Positions 35,880 through 46,322 of a DNA stretch of 64,000 nt are shown here, piece after piece. The notes under the pieces were generated by a model. That model searched no databases. It was not told the origin of the DNA and saw only the letters and a list, made by a program, of their open reading frames with translations. Position 1 is the stretch's first letter. Every line of letters begins with the position of its first letter. Both the position numbers and the translations under genes were made by a program. The DNA is from Endothia cerciana (Eukaryota > Ascomycota > Sordariomycetes > Diaporthales > Cryphonectriaceae), in assembly GCA_026119935.1 (NCBI GenBank), contig JALRMH010000029.1:1-64000 (forward strand), given 5' to 3'.

Positions 35880-36700
35880 GCGTGTGCTGGCCCTCAGGAG
35901 CGATCTCCCCTGGGCTCAAGCCTCGCGTCAGTCCTCGCCAAGGCAGCCTGAGATGCTTGGGTGGCCGTATGGAGCCATTGCCAACGATGCTGGGTGACGT
36001 TTCGGGGAGCAGGAAGGCTATCAACACCAGAGCCAGGCCGGAGGCGGCAGCCAGGAACTAGAATATCCACGCCCAACCAGCAGCATACGCGAGGCCGGCC
36101 CCTGTGACCGGCCCGAAAGTCGGGATGATGGTAATGCTTGAAGAGGATGTGAGCCTCCTAGACCCAACATGTTACAAAAGGAACAAGGTGACTTCCACCT
36201 ACGCAAGAGATACGGCACTGGCAAAAGATCCTCGCTCCGCGCGAGACGCGACATCTGTGACCACACCGTACGCGACCGAGGACATTCCTACATTAAGAAT
36301 GGGAATTCCTCAGCCAGACGGTAAACAGCGGTGGTTTTGTTCATACCAGAAATTGCCAAACCCTGCAAGACTCGCAGCCCAAGAATCACAGGATACGATT
36401 TGACCGAGGCAATAGCGACATTAGCCGCGACGTATATTAAGCCCAAGGCGGCTATGTACACTAGCCCCATCGTCCAAGAGCATCGGCGTCAACAACGTGA
36501 GTCGAGGCCACGGTCGTCACCTCCAGGTAGGATATAATAGTCAGATTGATCTTGCCTGACAAGACATCAAAGAAGTCGGCTAGCTGATGGAGCGCTCTCG
36601 ATACCTAAGTAGATGAAGCTGCCCGGCGTAGAGAACCAAGCAGCATACGCGACGAGGGTGACAATGCACCATTTCCTCTTCCTTCTGAACACGGAATAAT
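35880..36700 (-). pseudogene. Degenerate, truncated MFS transporter (DHA1, Qdr-like)
   Basis: The minus strand carries the first half of an MFS drug:proton antiporter in broken frames. In order these are KRKWCIVTLVAYAAWFSTPG (helix 1), LSGKINLTIISYLEVTTVAS, then VYIAALGLIYVAANVAIASV, LGLRVLQGLAISG, an intron with GTATGA donor and TGTAG acceptor, MSSVAYGVVTDVASRAERGS, and FGPVTGAGLAYAAGWAWIF followed by an in-frame TAG. It continues as FLAAASGLALVLIAFLLPE. There are frameshifts near 36598 and near 36470. The copy ends after the sixth helix, so the C-terminal half is missing. This family pumps small toxic molecules out of the cell. It is clearly a relic. Confidence 0.82.
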
Positions 36701-37938
36701 GCCTGGGCAGCAGCGGTCGAATCCTCGTTCTCCATGCCAGTTTTGCAGTTCGTCATGAATTCTGCGGTGTCTCACTTGGTCAAGAGAGCATTCCGTTACA
36801 ACACGGTTGCCGTTCCTGGTTATGACTTGAAGTTGAGCTCTGGCGGGATGTCCCCAAACAAACAGCCATCGTCCATGTTTTCCATTAATTAGTGCAAGTT
36901 GTGTTTCTTGCGTGCTCCGCCGCAGCGAACGCTAAGTCGCCTATACAGACTCCAGAGCCAGCAGTTTTGTAGAGGTTTTGCGTTGAGATAGGGGTTACAA
37001 GCATTATGAAACCAGCGTTATTTCGCTGCTCCTTGTCTTTGAGAAGCTTCCCAGGACGTGACCGGTGGCCTTCGTCGCTTTCCAAGGTTCCTCCTGACCG
37101 AGGGGGATTTGCGGAACTGGGAGACAGGATGGATTACCGGTCAAACCAAAGTCACTAGGATGTTTTAACGACCAACCAGATTTTGTGTTAGAGACATAGG
37201 TTCAGTATTCTAGAGTAGGGAGAATTCACACTGTTAAACAGCACGAGACTAGGAGGGATATGGTTCGACAAGAAACTAAGTATCAAGTCGCGGTGCATCA
37301 TTGCACCATTGATACTTAAGGCTCAAAATCGGGGGGGGGGTGGGGGGGTTCTCAGATGTGCGACAGTGGAAAGTGAAACCAGTTTCAAAATTGGGATATA
37401 GCACACCATCAAGCTCGACCTGCCGAGTCCCGTAGCAGATCTTGTCCTCATTAGTGAGGGATATCAAAGATTCCAAACTGAGAGACCTCTACCTGCCCCC
37501 TCCCCAGTGGACGTCACGTTGCATTTTCCAAAGAAAAGCCCAGCCAAATTTGACCTGGACCACCATTCTCTTAATATCATGCTAGAAACTTGCTTCTCAG
37601 TAGTATGTCCCGGTGGCTAAGTTGCATTCCTGCGAGCCGCCCGGGCTGAGAGCGTCGGGTAACGCCCCTGCATCTAATCGAGAAGGTCATGCAGTCGGTG
37701 CTAGATAGGTGCCAGGTCAGCAGGCAAGCAAGAATCTTGTGGTGAGGTCCTGCGGCAGCTTGAGAACAAGCTCTTCGTACGATTCTTCATCCGACGAGAG
37801 ATGGCGGCTTCCATGGGTGGCTCGAAGGAGTCGAGGGGAATCCCCACATCCACCAGGCTATGGCGAACGGTGAGGTTGACTTTGGGTTCCGGTCTTGCTG
37901 TGCGGCATTGCCCCTGGCTGACCATGAGATAAGCAGCC
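36701..37938. other. Intergenic, nothing supported
   Basis: About 1.2 kb, fairly AT-rich, with no recognisable coding content. The start of the adjoining HeLo-type gene may lie in its right part, because that gene lacks an obvious N-terminus. Confidence 0.45.
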
Positions 37939-39679
37939 ATGCCTCAAGGAACGCGCGTTCTGTCAGCAGAATTCTGGAATCAGCACTCATCCATCGTCTC
38001 CCAGATTCCGTGCAGGGTTCAGCTTCCATCACTGTCGGCGCCCCTGTTGCCCTTCGAGCTCTTGCATTTCAAGAGCTTCTGGACTATTTTCACCAAGGCT
38101 GACGGCAATTTGGTCGACGACAATGCCTTAAATCATGTCAGTCCCTGGACACGTTACTGCCTTGTTTTCTTACATTGGTCACACTATACTGACTTCTGAC
38201 CCATAGGAATGGTTGAAAAAGATTAAGGTAGTCGTTGACCAGCTGCATGTGTGCTTTGTTCGCTACGCCGCCATTGCTGCCCAGACTGATGCGGACTACC
38301 GGGAGTATTCTCCCTACTATTCACAACCATCTCGACATCGTTTGATCGAGTTTCCTGTCGAGAATGAAGCAATTGAGTATGCTCCAAGCTCTCCGGAGCA
38401 GTCAGGCCAATCTTGGTTCTCAAAACCATGGCCCAAGTCGGTGGGTCGAAGTGCCGCTAGAGTTGTGGACGGCTTGAAATGGGCTTTGATCAGAAAGGGG
38501 AAGCTTGAGAAACTCCGAAGGATCTCGGAAAGTGGACGCAAAGGCTGAAAGATCTTGTCCCCTACCTTCTGGATAGCGGACGGTGGAAGAATGAGCGAAA
38601 TCTGTTGTTAAAATTGGCAAAGGATGATGAGCTGCGCTATGCCATCTTCAAGCCGCACGTTTGCCTTTGGGAGATCGCACAAGACTCAGAAGCAGGTAAG
38701 AAGACTCCGCTGACTACTACAATATACTCACCTCTGACGGAACATAGCCGCTATTCAGGCGAGGAGCCTCCCAACTATCAAGGATACTTCGAGCTCAACA
38801 CCAAGGCGACTGGTGGTGCAGAAGTTCTTCGGCCAGAGCAGCCCCGAGACAGAGCAATATGTTGCGCAGCTCGCTATGCTACTGTCCACTGCTGGCTCAC
38901 ACAACTTCCGTACTCTTCCCCCCCAAGGGATACCTGAAGGACGAGTCAGAGCCATGCTACAAGTTCTGCTTCGGCTACCCAGCAGATGCTGCGGACACGC
39001 CTCCCCAGAGTCTCCATACGCTCATCAAGAACGATCCTTCCGGGAGCAAGGCAGCGCCCTCGGTTCGATTTCGCATTGCTCAGACGCTTGCACAGTCTGT
39101 TGGCGCATTTCGCTCCGACGGCTGGGTTCACAAGAGCATTCGCAGTCATGCGGTGAAGTTCTTCTTCGACAAAGCCAACCCGGAGCATGTCAACCTAAAT
39201 TTGCCATACGTCACTGACTTCGAGTTCTCAAGGCCACACGACGGCTTCACGCGACGGGCGGAGGGCGGAGGGCGATCCTGATCTAGAGAGGAGCGTATAC
39301 CGCCACCGAGATAGAGATGGCCCCCCGAGCGTTAGCTTCAACAAAGCCCACGGCATCTACTCTCTCGGCGCCGTGCTGTTGGAGATAGGTTTGTGGGAGG
39401 ATGCCGTCAGCACCTACCACAACGTTCGCCGGGAATTGGAACAGGAGGAACATGATGGGCGTCGTCCGAAGTCAGCGTCGGTCAAAAAGCGGATGAGGGC
39501 TTATGCCAGCAGGCATCTCCCTCACAAAATGGGGTATGCTTACAGCGGAGCGGTGAAGGTGTGTCTGTCCGATGATTTTTTTTAATTTTTTTTTCAAGAG
39601 CCTAGGTCGGGATGACTTTGCCTTCACCTTCGAGAAGCGGGTTGTTGATATGCTCGACGTGAAGAAACTATACGAGTGA
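37939..39679 (+). pseudogene. HeLo / kinase-like incompatibility-type protein, frame-broken
   Basis: A fungal prion-inhibition (HeLo) type protein with a kinase-like C-terminal part, of the class near heterokaryon-incompatibility genes. Splicing 38143-38207 (GTCAGT...CATAG) joins DGNLVDDNALNH to EWLKKIKVVVDQLHVCFVRY. A second intron starts after DSEA at 38696 (GTAAGA), and the last one is 39559-39598. Recognisable parts are ARVVDGLKWALIRKGKLEKL, RLKDLVPYLLDSG, FRIAQTLAQSVGAFRSDGW, KAHGIYSLGAVLLEIGLWED and the end DFAFTFEKRVVDMLDVKKLY. Three breaks interrupt the frame: one base short in an A run near 38530, a shift at the C run 38918-38924, and a 7-bp tandem duplication of GCGGAGG at 39258-39271. 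The N-terminus is unclear. Two of the three breaks are in homopolymers, so sequencing error is possible. Confidence 0.7.
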
Positions 39680-40550
39680 CACCATAATACCAATGACGAG
39701 GGATCCTCTTGCTTGATTAGTTGAAAGGGTGATGGACACGCATCTGTCCGGGAGGGGGCTTTCTCAACAGTCTTTCATTATTTTCAACATAGTATAGTAG
39801 TTCTCTGTCGAAGCCCAATCAGTATCTCTCCGACGGATCTCATAGTTATAGATATGGGATGGCAAAGGCCATTTGAACTGGTAAAGGTTACTATATAATC
39901 CTATGAAGGCCAGTGTGATTGATTTTCAGACCTACCGGGGTGTGGTATACAGCCCGTCAAGGCAAATGTTCGCGAGCGGTCTGGCACCCTTCGTAGCTGA
40001 CAACGGATGCTGACAAGAGACTCGATACAGAGCCTATAATGCCATGTTATACCTTTCCGAGAAGTATGGCCCGCTGGAGAGCCTCGAGAGACACGCTCCT
40101 GGAAAGGACATCAAGGTTACGGGCGCGTACACCGAACTTTGTGGTGAAAAACTGGGGTTTTAGCTTATGGTTGGTACAAGAAGTTCCTGGTTGGTACAGA
40201 AAAATGGGTTTTGCTGCAGGTTGGCTAGGCAAAGTGTAGGTAACTAACTAGCTTACGTTGAGTGTATGCTGGATATATACAAATGCTACCTCGTGTTGTT
40301 TGGATTTGTATGACTAAAACAAAAAATTGTTATCATCAGGATGACTGTTCCTCTACTCGCAGCCATGCAGGTGACACGTCAGGACCAACATGAAGTCTCT
40401 AATACTCACCTGGATGGTCAGCAAGGACGTAACGGAGAGAAAAGGAGAATATCGGCTTTGGGTAAGACCGATTACTTAAAGCCGATTTACAGAACAGACT
40501 TCGTGAAGCATCACCTCACGTCAGTTGCTTTTTCGAAATATTTGGATTGA
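39680..40550. other. Intergenic, AT-rich, nothing seen
   Basis: No supported gene. It separates the HeLo-type gene from the aldo/keto reductase promoter. Confidence 0.5.
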
Positions 40551-40551
40551 A

Positions 40552-40559
40552 TATAAAAG
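40552..40559 (+). promoter_or_regulatory. TATA box
   Basis: TATAAAAG about 145 bases before the aldo/keto reductase start codon at 40702. A C run followed by an A run (40656-40680) lies between the two in the presumed leader. Confidence 0.6.
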
Positions 40560-40701
40560 GGCCGGAATCTCCTTCAACGAAGGACGATGCTCATCGCTTC
40601 AGAACAAGACCAAGAAGAGAGTGCTATCAGTAAAGATTCTCTATATCATTGCATTGCCCCCCCCCCCCCCCCAAAAAAAAAGACCTAACGCAGACTACAC
40701 G

Positions 40702-40894
40702 ATGCCTATCCCCCGGATTGCTACCCGCCAGTTAGGCAAAGCCGGACCACAGGTGCCCAGGCTGGGTTTCGGAACGATGGGCCTGAGTGTCGCCTACGGC
40801 AAGGCTCCGTGAGTCCCGCCTTCATAATCACTCCCACACCGAGCAGCACATCTCCCTCGCCATTGACGACTAGCCAACCCCCGCCACCTGATAG

Positions 40895-40928
<34 letters not shown>

Positions 40929-42178
40929 ACCGACCAGATCCGAAGAGAACCAGCTCAGGGTCCTTGACCGCGCCTGGGAGCTCGGCGCGACCTTCTGGGA
41001 CACGGCCCACGCCTACGGCGACAGCGAGGTGCTCATCGGCAAGTGGTTGAGGCTGCACCCGGAGCGGCGCGGGGACATCTTCCTGGCGACCAAGTTCGGG
41101 ATCGGGACGAGCTTCGGCGACGATGGGAAGATGTCATGGAGGATCGACAGCACGCCCGAGCTGTGCCGGAAGTCGTGCGAGGAGAGCCTCGAGAAGCTCG
41201 GGACCGGCTACATCGACCTGTTCTATGTCCACCGTTTTGACAGGAAGACGCCGGTCGAGAAGACGGTGGAGGCCCTCGTCGAGCTGAAGAAGTAAGAAGA
41301 GTCTCTCTCTCTCTCTCTCTCTTTCTCTCCCTCCCCCCTCCCTCTCCCCTTCGATCTCGGGGCCGGCTCGAGGCTTCGGAAGTAGTGTCTCCTTGTATGG
41401 TGGAAAAAGGAAAAGGGGGAAGAAAAGTACCACGGCTGACGGTGCATTCTAACTCTGTCAAGGGAGGGCAAGGTCAGACACTTCGGCTTCTCGGAGTGCT
41501 CCTCCGACACCCTCCGCCGTGGGCACGCCGTCCACCCCATCGCCGCCGTGCAGATCGAGTACAACCCCTGGACGCTCGACATCGAGGGCGAGGCCGGCAC
41601 GAACCTCCTCGCCACATGCCGCGAGCTCGGCGTGGCCGTCGTGTCATACTCGCCCCTCAGCAGGGGATTCTTGACCGGGAGGTACGTACTCTTCTTTCTG
41701 CAACAGTTGGCCCCCCCCCCCTTCTCCAGCACTCGCCCCGGGCCAAGGGAAAAAAAAAAAAAAAAAAAAAAAGGGTTTAGGCAGCTGAAAGCATGACCTG
41801 GTTTGGTCCCTCTGCAGGTATAAATCCCTCGACGACTTTGAGCCCGGCGACCTCCGCCGCCACATGCCGCGCTTCCAGCCCGGGAACTTCCCCAGGAACC
41901 TCGAGCTGGTCCGCGTCTTCGAGGACCTCGCGGCCGCCAAGGGGTGTACGCCGGCACAGGCCGTGCTGGCCTGGACCCTGGCGCAGGGAGACGACTTCTT
42001 CCCGATCCCGGGCACCAAGAACGTCGGGTACCTGGAGCAGAACCTGGGCGCGCTGGGGGTCGAGATCACGGGGCAGGACGACGAGGTGATCCGGAGCAAG
42101 ATAGGGGAGATGGGAGGGGCCATCGGGGACAGGAGCATCGCCATGGCTGAGACTTTCGTGGACACACCGCCGCTGTAG
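40702..42178 (+). CDS. Aldo/keto reductase
   Basis: An NADPH-dependent reductase of carbonyl groups, of the YakC/auxin-induced-protein-like AKR type, cytosolic. Four exons, 40702-40808, 40938-41291, 41463-41681 and 41818-42178, join exactly to 346 residues, normal for the family. The catalytic tetrad is visible: Asp57 and Tyr62 in [12 protein letters not shown], Lys88 in FLATKFG and His134 in YVHRFD. The N-terminus has [18 protein letters not shown], and the cofactor-binding end has [16 protein letters not shown]. The second acceptor is AAG, which is allowed but less usual. The first intron contains a CA repeat, the second CT repeats and the third a C run and an A run of about 22. Substrate is unknown. 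It converges on rpn3. Confidence 0.95.
40895..40922. repeat. (CA)n microsatellite in AKR intron 1
   Basis: About fourteen CA units inside the first intron of the aldo/keto reductase gene. Confidence 0.9.
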
Positions 42179-42879
42179 ATGGATGATGACGGCTTTTGCT
42201 CGGGTCGTCCCAGTAGGGTCTACGAAAGGATTGGTTTGAGGAAAGGTATGCCGGGAAAGGAGGGGGGGGGTCCCACGTGGGGAGGTCAAGCACAGCTCAG
42301 CACCAGTTCTGTTTGCGTGCTTACCATAAGTAGTATTCTGGATGCTCACCTACCAGCTAGTTTATCCATTGCGTCCGTCCCAGTGCATCCCATCTCATCC
42401 TCTCGTGAGACATCCGTTGCTTCCCGTCGAAGCATCCACCGATCCATCTATCAGTCCGGTGCCAGCGGTACCGCCCATCTTCCTCCAAATTGCCTGTTCT
42501 GCCCTGCTTTACGGATCCCAATCGAGGCTGTTGCTCCCCCCGGTCTTCCCACATCGTTCCTCAACAAGATACAGGAAATGTACAAGCCGGATGCAAGCAC
42601 CAGTCAATGCCGGCGCGAAAGCGTGCCCCACGATAACCACCAAAGCCGTTCAACTGCACTACCGTGCCATTCAGAAACAGACAACAATGCGATCGTGAAG
42701 GTAACAAGTGCGGTGTAAAGGGAGGGGGAGGCGGGGGACGGGAAGGAAGAAGGAAACCAATAACACATTTCATTTTATTACAGGGTCTTGAAGTTGTGTC
42801 AGCGTCTTGCCGCCATGCTCTTTCTCTGAATCCCCTCCTCTCGTCCTCTCTCCTATCAGGTATCTGCTCCGCCACTGGT
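42179..42879. other. Convergent intergenic region
   Basis: Seven hundred bases between the stop codons of the aldo/keto reductase (+) and rpn3 (-). It presumably holds both 3' untranslated regions. No gene seen. Confidence 0.6.
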
Positions 42880-44817
42880 CTAGATGCCGTCGAAGTCCCC
42901 ACCCAGGTCGTCCTCGTCCAGTTCGCCCTCCTGTATGTCATTGGCCATCTCGCGCTCGCGCTCGCGGGCCTCTTGTGCATTCTTGAGCTCGAGGCGGTGC
43001 TGGTTCATGGGGAAGCGCATGGCCTATCACGCCACACACGTTAGGTATTTCTCAAATCGTACCACACGGCTGTGTTAGGGTTCAGATTAGGCGGGAAGCA
43101 CAGGCAACGTACCTTGACACTCTCATCATGCAGCGCCAAGCACGCCCGGATACGATCATGGAACGCCTCCGTCGGCTCGCGCGTGGCATACACATCACCT
43201 GTCTCCTTGCTCTTCATAAAACCGTGCTCGCGGTCCAGTGTGGCCTCGATGACGCCATCACGGATCGCCTTGGCCACGATGTACTCTGCAGACTCCTCGC
43301 TACCGAGATGCAGACGGATGCAGATGTCCCGCAGGGAGATGCGCGAGTAGGACAGCGACATCATGCGGATGCCCGTCTTGATTACATTCTGCCGCAGGCG
43401 CAGGATCAGCGTGTACGTGCCGTCGCGGCGGAAGGTGTCGGCGTGATCCGCAATCGTCGTCTCGAAGTCTTCCAGGTTGCCGACGCGCACGGCCTGCACC
43501 AGGAGGAAGTAAGGGTGCAGCGCCTGCTCCATCGAGGCGACGCGGAATGTCGCGCGGTCGGGGATGTCGCCCATCAGCAGCTCGACGACCAGCAGGAGCT
43601 TGGTGGCAGTCTGGGAGAAGCCGAGAGCGCACATACTTGATGGGGCCTTGCGGGTCGCGGCGGTTAGGTGCTCGTGGGCCTCAGTGTAGCGCAGCTGGAT
43701 CGCGCGGATGCGGCCGAGGTAGTAGAGGAACCGCGCGACCTGGTTGTTGGCGGCATTCTCGGGGAATTGCGTGTGCGAGACGAGCAGGTCAGCCTGGTTG
43801 ATGTGGGACATGAGCAGGTAGTTTCGGAGCAGCAGAACGATGACCGACGACTGGATGTCGATGTCCTTTCGCAGGACCGCCGTCCGCAGGGCCGCGAGCA
43901 GGGTAGGCCGGAGGGCAATGATCGGGGACTGGGGCGATGGGGGCAGAGGCGCGATATTCTCGCAGAACAGAGAGTAGTAGAAGTAAACCTTGGCGGACAG
44001 CGAGTCGAGCGTCCTGCGGTTCAGGGTGCGAACCCGATCGGACAGGTAGCTCGAGAAGTCTGCGCCGTGCTGGAACTGCTTGCTGTCATACAGGTGGACC
44101 TGGATCAGGATACCCAGGAAGATGTCGATCTCGGGGATGACTTCTCTGGCGTCCTTCTTGGTGCCGTTCTTAGCGAGAGCCTTCAGCTCACCATCGACAT
44201 CAGGCTCGGCACCTGGCTGACGTCCCAAGGGCATATGTTCCCGGCCGAGGGCGATCAGAAGCTGCTTCGCAACATTTCCGGACGTGACCGTGGCGGGGAA
44301 GGTCTCGACGATGACCTGGGCGAGGATGTCCGGGGTGAGTCGTTTGCGGATAGAGGAGACAGACCGCAGTGCTCGCAGGGAGAATCTGGCATCGAAGAGG
44401 GCGACAGCCCGGTCGAGGAGTGCGAAATTGCTCTTGATATCTGCACCGGGGGGTTTCAGAGTCAGCGGCGAGATAGAGCTAGGTGGCCGATACTGGCCGG
44501 AAGTGGCCGGAAGAGGCCTGGGGAGAGATATAGCAGATACCTGACACGGTCTGGGCAACAGGGTCGACCTTGACCTCCCCGTCCTTCTCAGCATCCTCCA
44601 TACTCACGTCACCATCGGCGTCTGGTGGGGGGGCGGAGGACTGCTTCTTGGACATGGGCACGACGACGGTCATCTCCTCATCGCCATCCTTGACGCCCTT
44701 CTTGCCCTTGCCCTTGAGTGACGAGGCGTCGTCCTTCATCTCGATGTCCTTGCTGCCAGGGTAGCCGCCGTTCTCGACGGGCTCCTTCCCGTTGCTGTTG
44801 GGGGTCTTCCCGGGCAT
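42880..44817 (-). CDS. rpn3: 26S proteasome regulatory subunit Rpn3 (PSMD3)
   Basis: A non-ATPase lid subunit of the 19S regulatory particle. Three exons, 44817-44541, 44440-43113 and 43023-42880, give 582 residues. The first 90 residues are charged and low-complexity (KGKGKKGVKDGDEEM). A helical-repeat region follows, starting DIKSNFALLDRAVALFDARF, with VYFYYSLFCENIAPLPPSP and ARFLYYLGRIRAIQLRYTEA. A PCI domain spans about residues 370-520 and contains RISLRDICIRLHLGSEESAE and IVAKAIRDGVIEATLD. The terminal exon encodes AMRFPMNQHRLELKNAQEAR and the acidic tail DEDDLGGDFDGI, both typical of fungal Rpn3. All three exons join in phase. A long plus-strand frame across it is a shadow. Essential and single-copy in other fungi. 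Confidence 0.97.
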
Positions 44818-46322
44818 GTTCGGGGGGTTTGCGAGGGGGGTGGTGGCTGTTGTCGGGAGAGGGATGCCGTCAGGCGGGTGCGGGAGGAGACAGCTGGCTG
44901 GCGCAGCTGAAGGTCGATGATGTGGAGGTCGAAGCAGGACAACCCGTCAAAGCGTGACGTCCGAGAGGAGGCGGGCGAACGAACCGAACGCAGGCGGCGT
45001 GGAGACCAGAATAGACCCGTCTCGGCCAGGCGTTTGTTGTTGATTAGATCAGCTGCCCGACCTGAACGTCAACGCAGGGCGACTGGTTGGATGGGAGTCT
45101 AGAAGGATGTTTCACCTGGGTGGTCAGTCAAGAGATCGCCCGTGGCTCCCAGAGATGGTCGTCCTGGTGGGTTATCGCGGGCGTTTTGCAGTTGGGTGTG
45201 CTGTCGATGCGGTTGGGGATGGATGGGTTACCTGGGGCAGGTGAGGGAATGGGAGTGGATGATTACGGACTGAGGTGCTGTCCACCAAAGCTCGTCAAAG
45301 ATTGTGCCAGGCGCTGGCCGGATCGCTCTGGTGCAATAGCAGGATACCTGTACTGGAACGGTGGGCCGGCGGGTGGGCACAGGTACCCTTCTACCTGCGG
45401 CAACGTGGTTCACCAAGGGCGGCTTGCGGCGACTTCTGGACCCGGCATAGCACAGTACGGACGTACAGCACAGCAGTGCACACATCATCCCCAGCTTGGG
45501 CTAGCCACCCCAGCACCCCCGGCGGCGCTGGACCCACCCTGGTGACGTTCCCGGGCGCTGCCTGCTGCCCGCCTTGCCTGCCACCTGCCTGCACGTCACC
45601 ACCGCCGCACAGGTCAATCTATGATTACGTACATATTTTTGAGCCTCAATATATCCTCAACGTGTTTTGTATTAGTAGTATGCCTTGGGGGGTTCTTGTC
45701 TCGATGCTCTCATGTGGACGAGGTCTGTTCATTCTCAGGGTCTTTTGAGATCATCATGAAAATTCAGGTCAGGCTCTTATCTCTCCGCACTCGGCGTGAT
45801 CACCCATTACTGGTCCAGCTTGGCTGCCTGCATGGCCGGCTCAATACCACTCGGCCACAGATTACATGCTACGTATGACCTCTCCCGGTAAAAGTAGCAC
45901 ATCAGGCGAGCACTGGGACAGAATGTAATAGAAATCTGCTTGTGCATCATTCGGGAGGCTGTCTCGGCGGAGACTGGAAGACTACCTGAAACTGCCCAAA
46001 CGGCACCCAATATCGCATCAATCACTGAAGTTGCCTCCATCCCATCATCGCTTGTAGCGCCATGTTGATATCCGTGAGCCTCACATCTCTAGACGCCTAG
46101 TACCGTGACCCCTAGAGAACGCCGGACAATGAGATCCTGACCATCCGACTGAGCGCCCCTCTTCATCCGAGACGCCTTGTTGATTCAGTCTGGTCAGGTG
46201 AAAAGCAGAAAGATGAAAACCCAAAGTCAAAGAACAGACACAGCCCCCGGGCCCGCCTGCCCGAGAAATTGGAATGCAGGCGCAGGCAGCGCAGGCCACT
46301 CTCCGACTTTGTCGAGCCAACC
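44818..46322. other. Intergenic, rpn3 promoter side
   Basis: About 1.5 kb between the rpn3 start and the taf12 stop. It holds the rpn3 promoter and the taf12 3' flank. No supported gene. A tRNA-like A box near 45840-45870 (minus) was considered and rejected. Confidence 0.55.

Noticed and set aside
43668..44573. 301-codon plus-strand frame over rpn3
   Set aside because: Antisense to a conserved proteasome gene, with no domain; a codon-bias shadow.
45826..45880. tRNA-like A box on the minus strand (TGGCCGAGTGGT)
   Set aside because: No matching B box at the right distance and no cloverleaf with a paired acceptor stem; at best a decayed relic.
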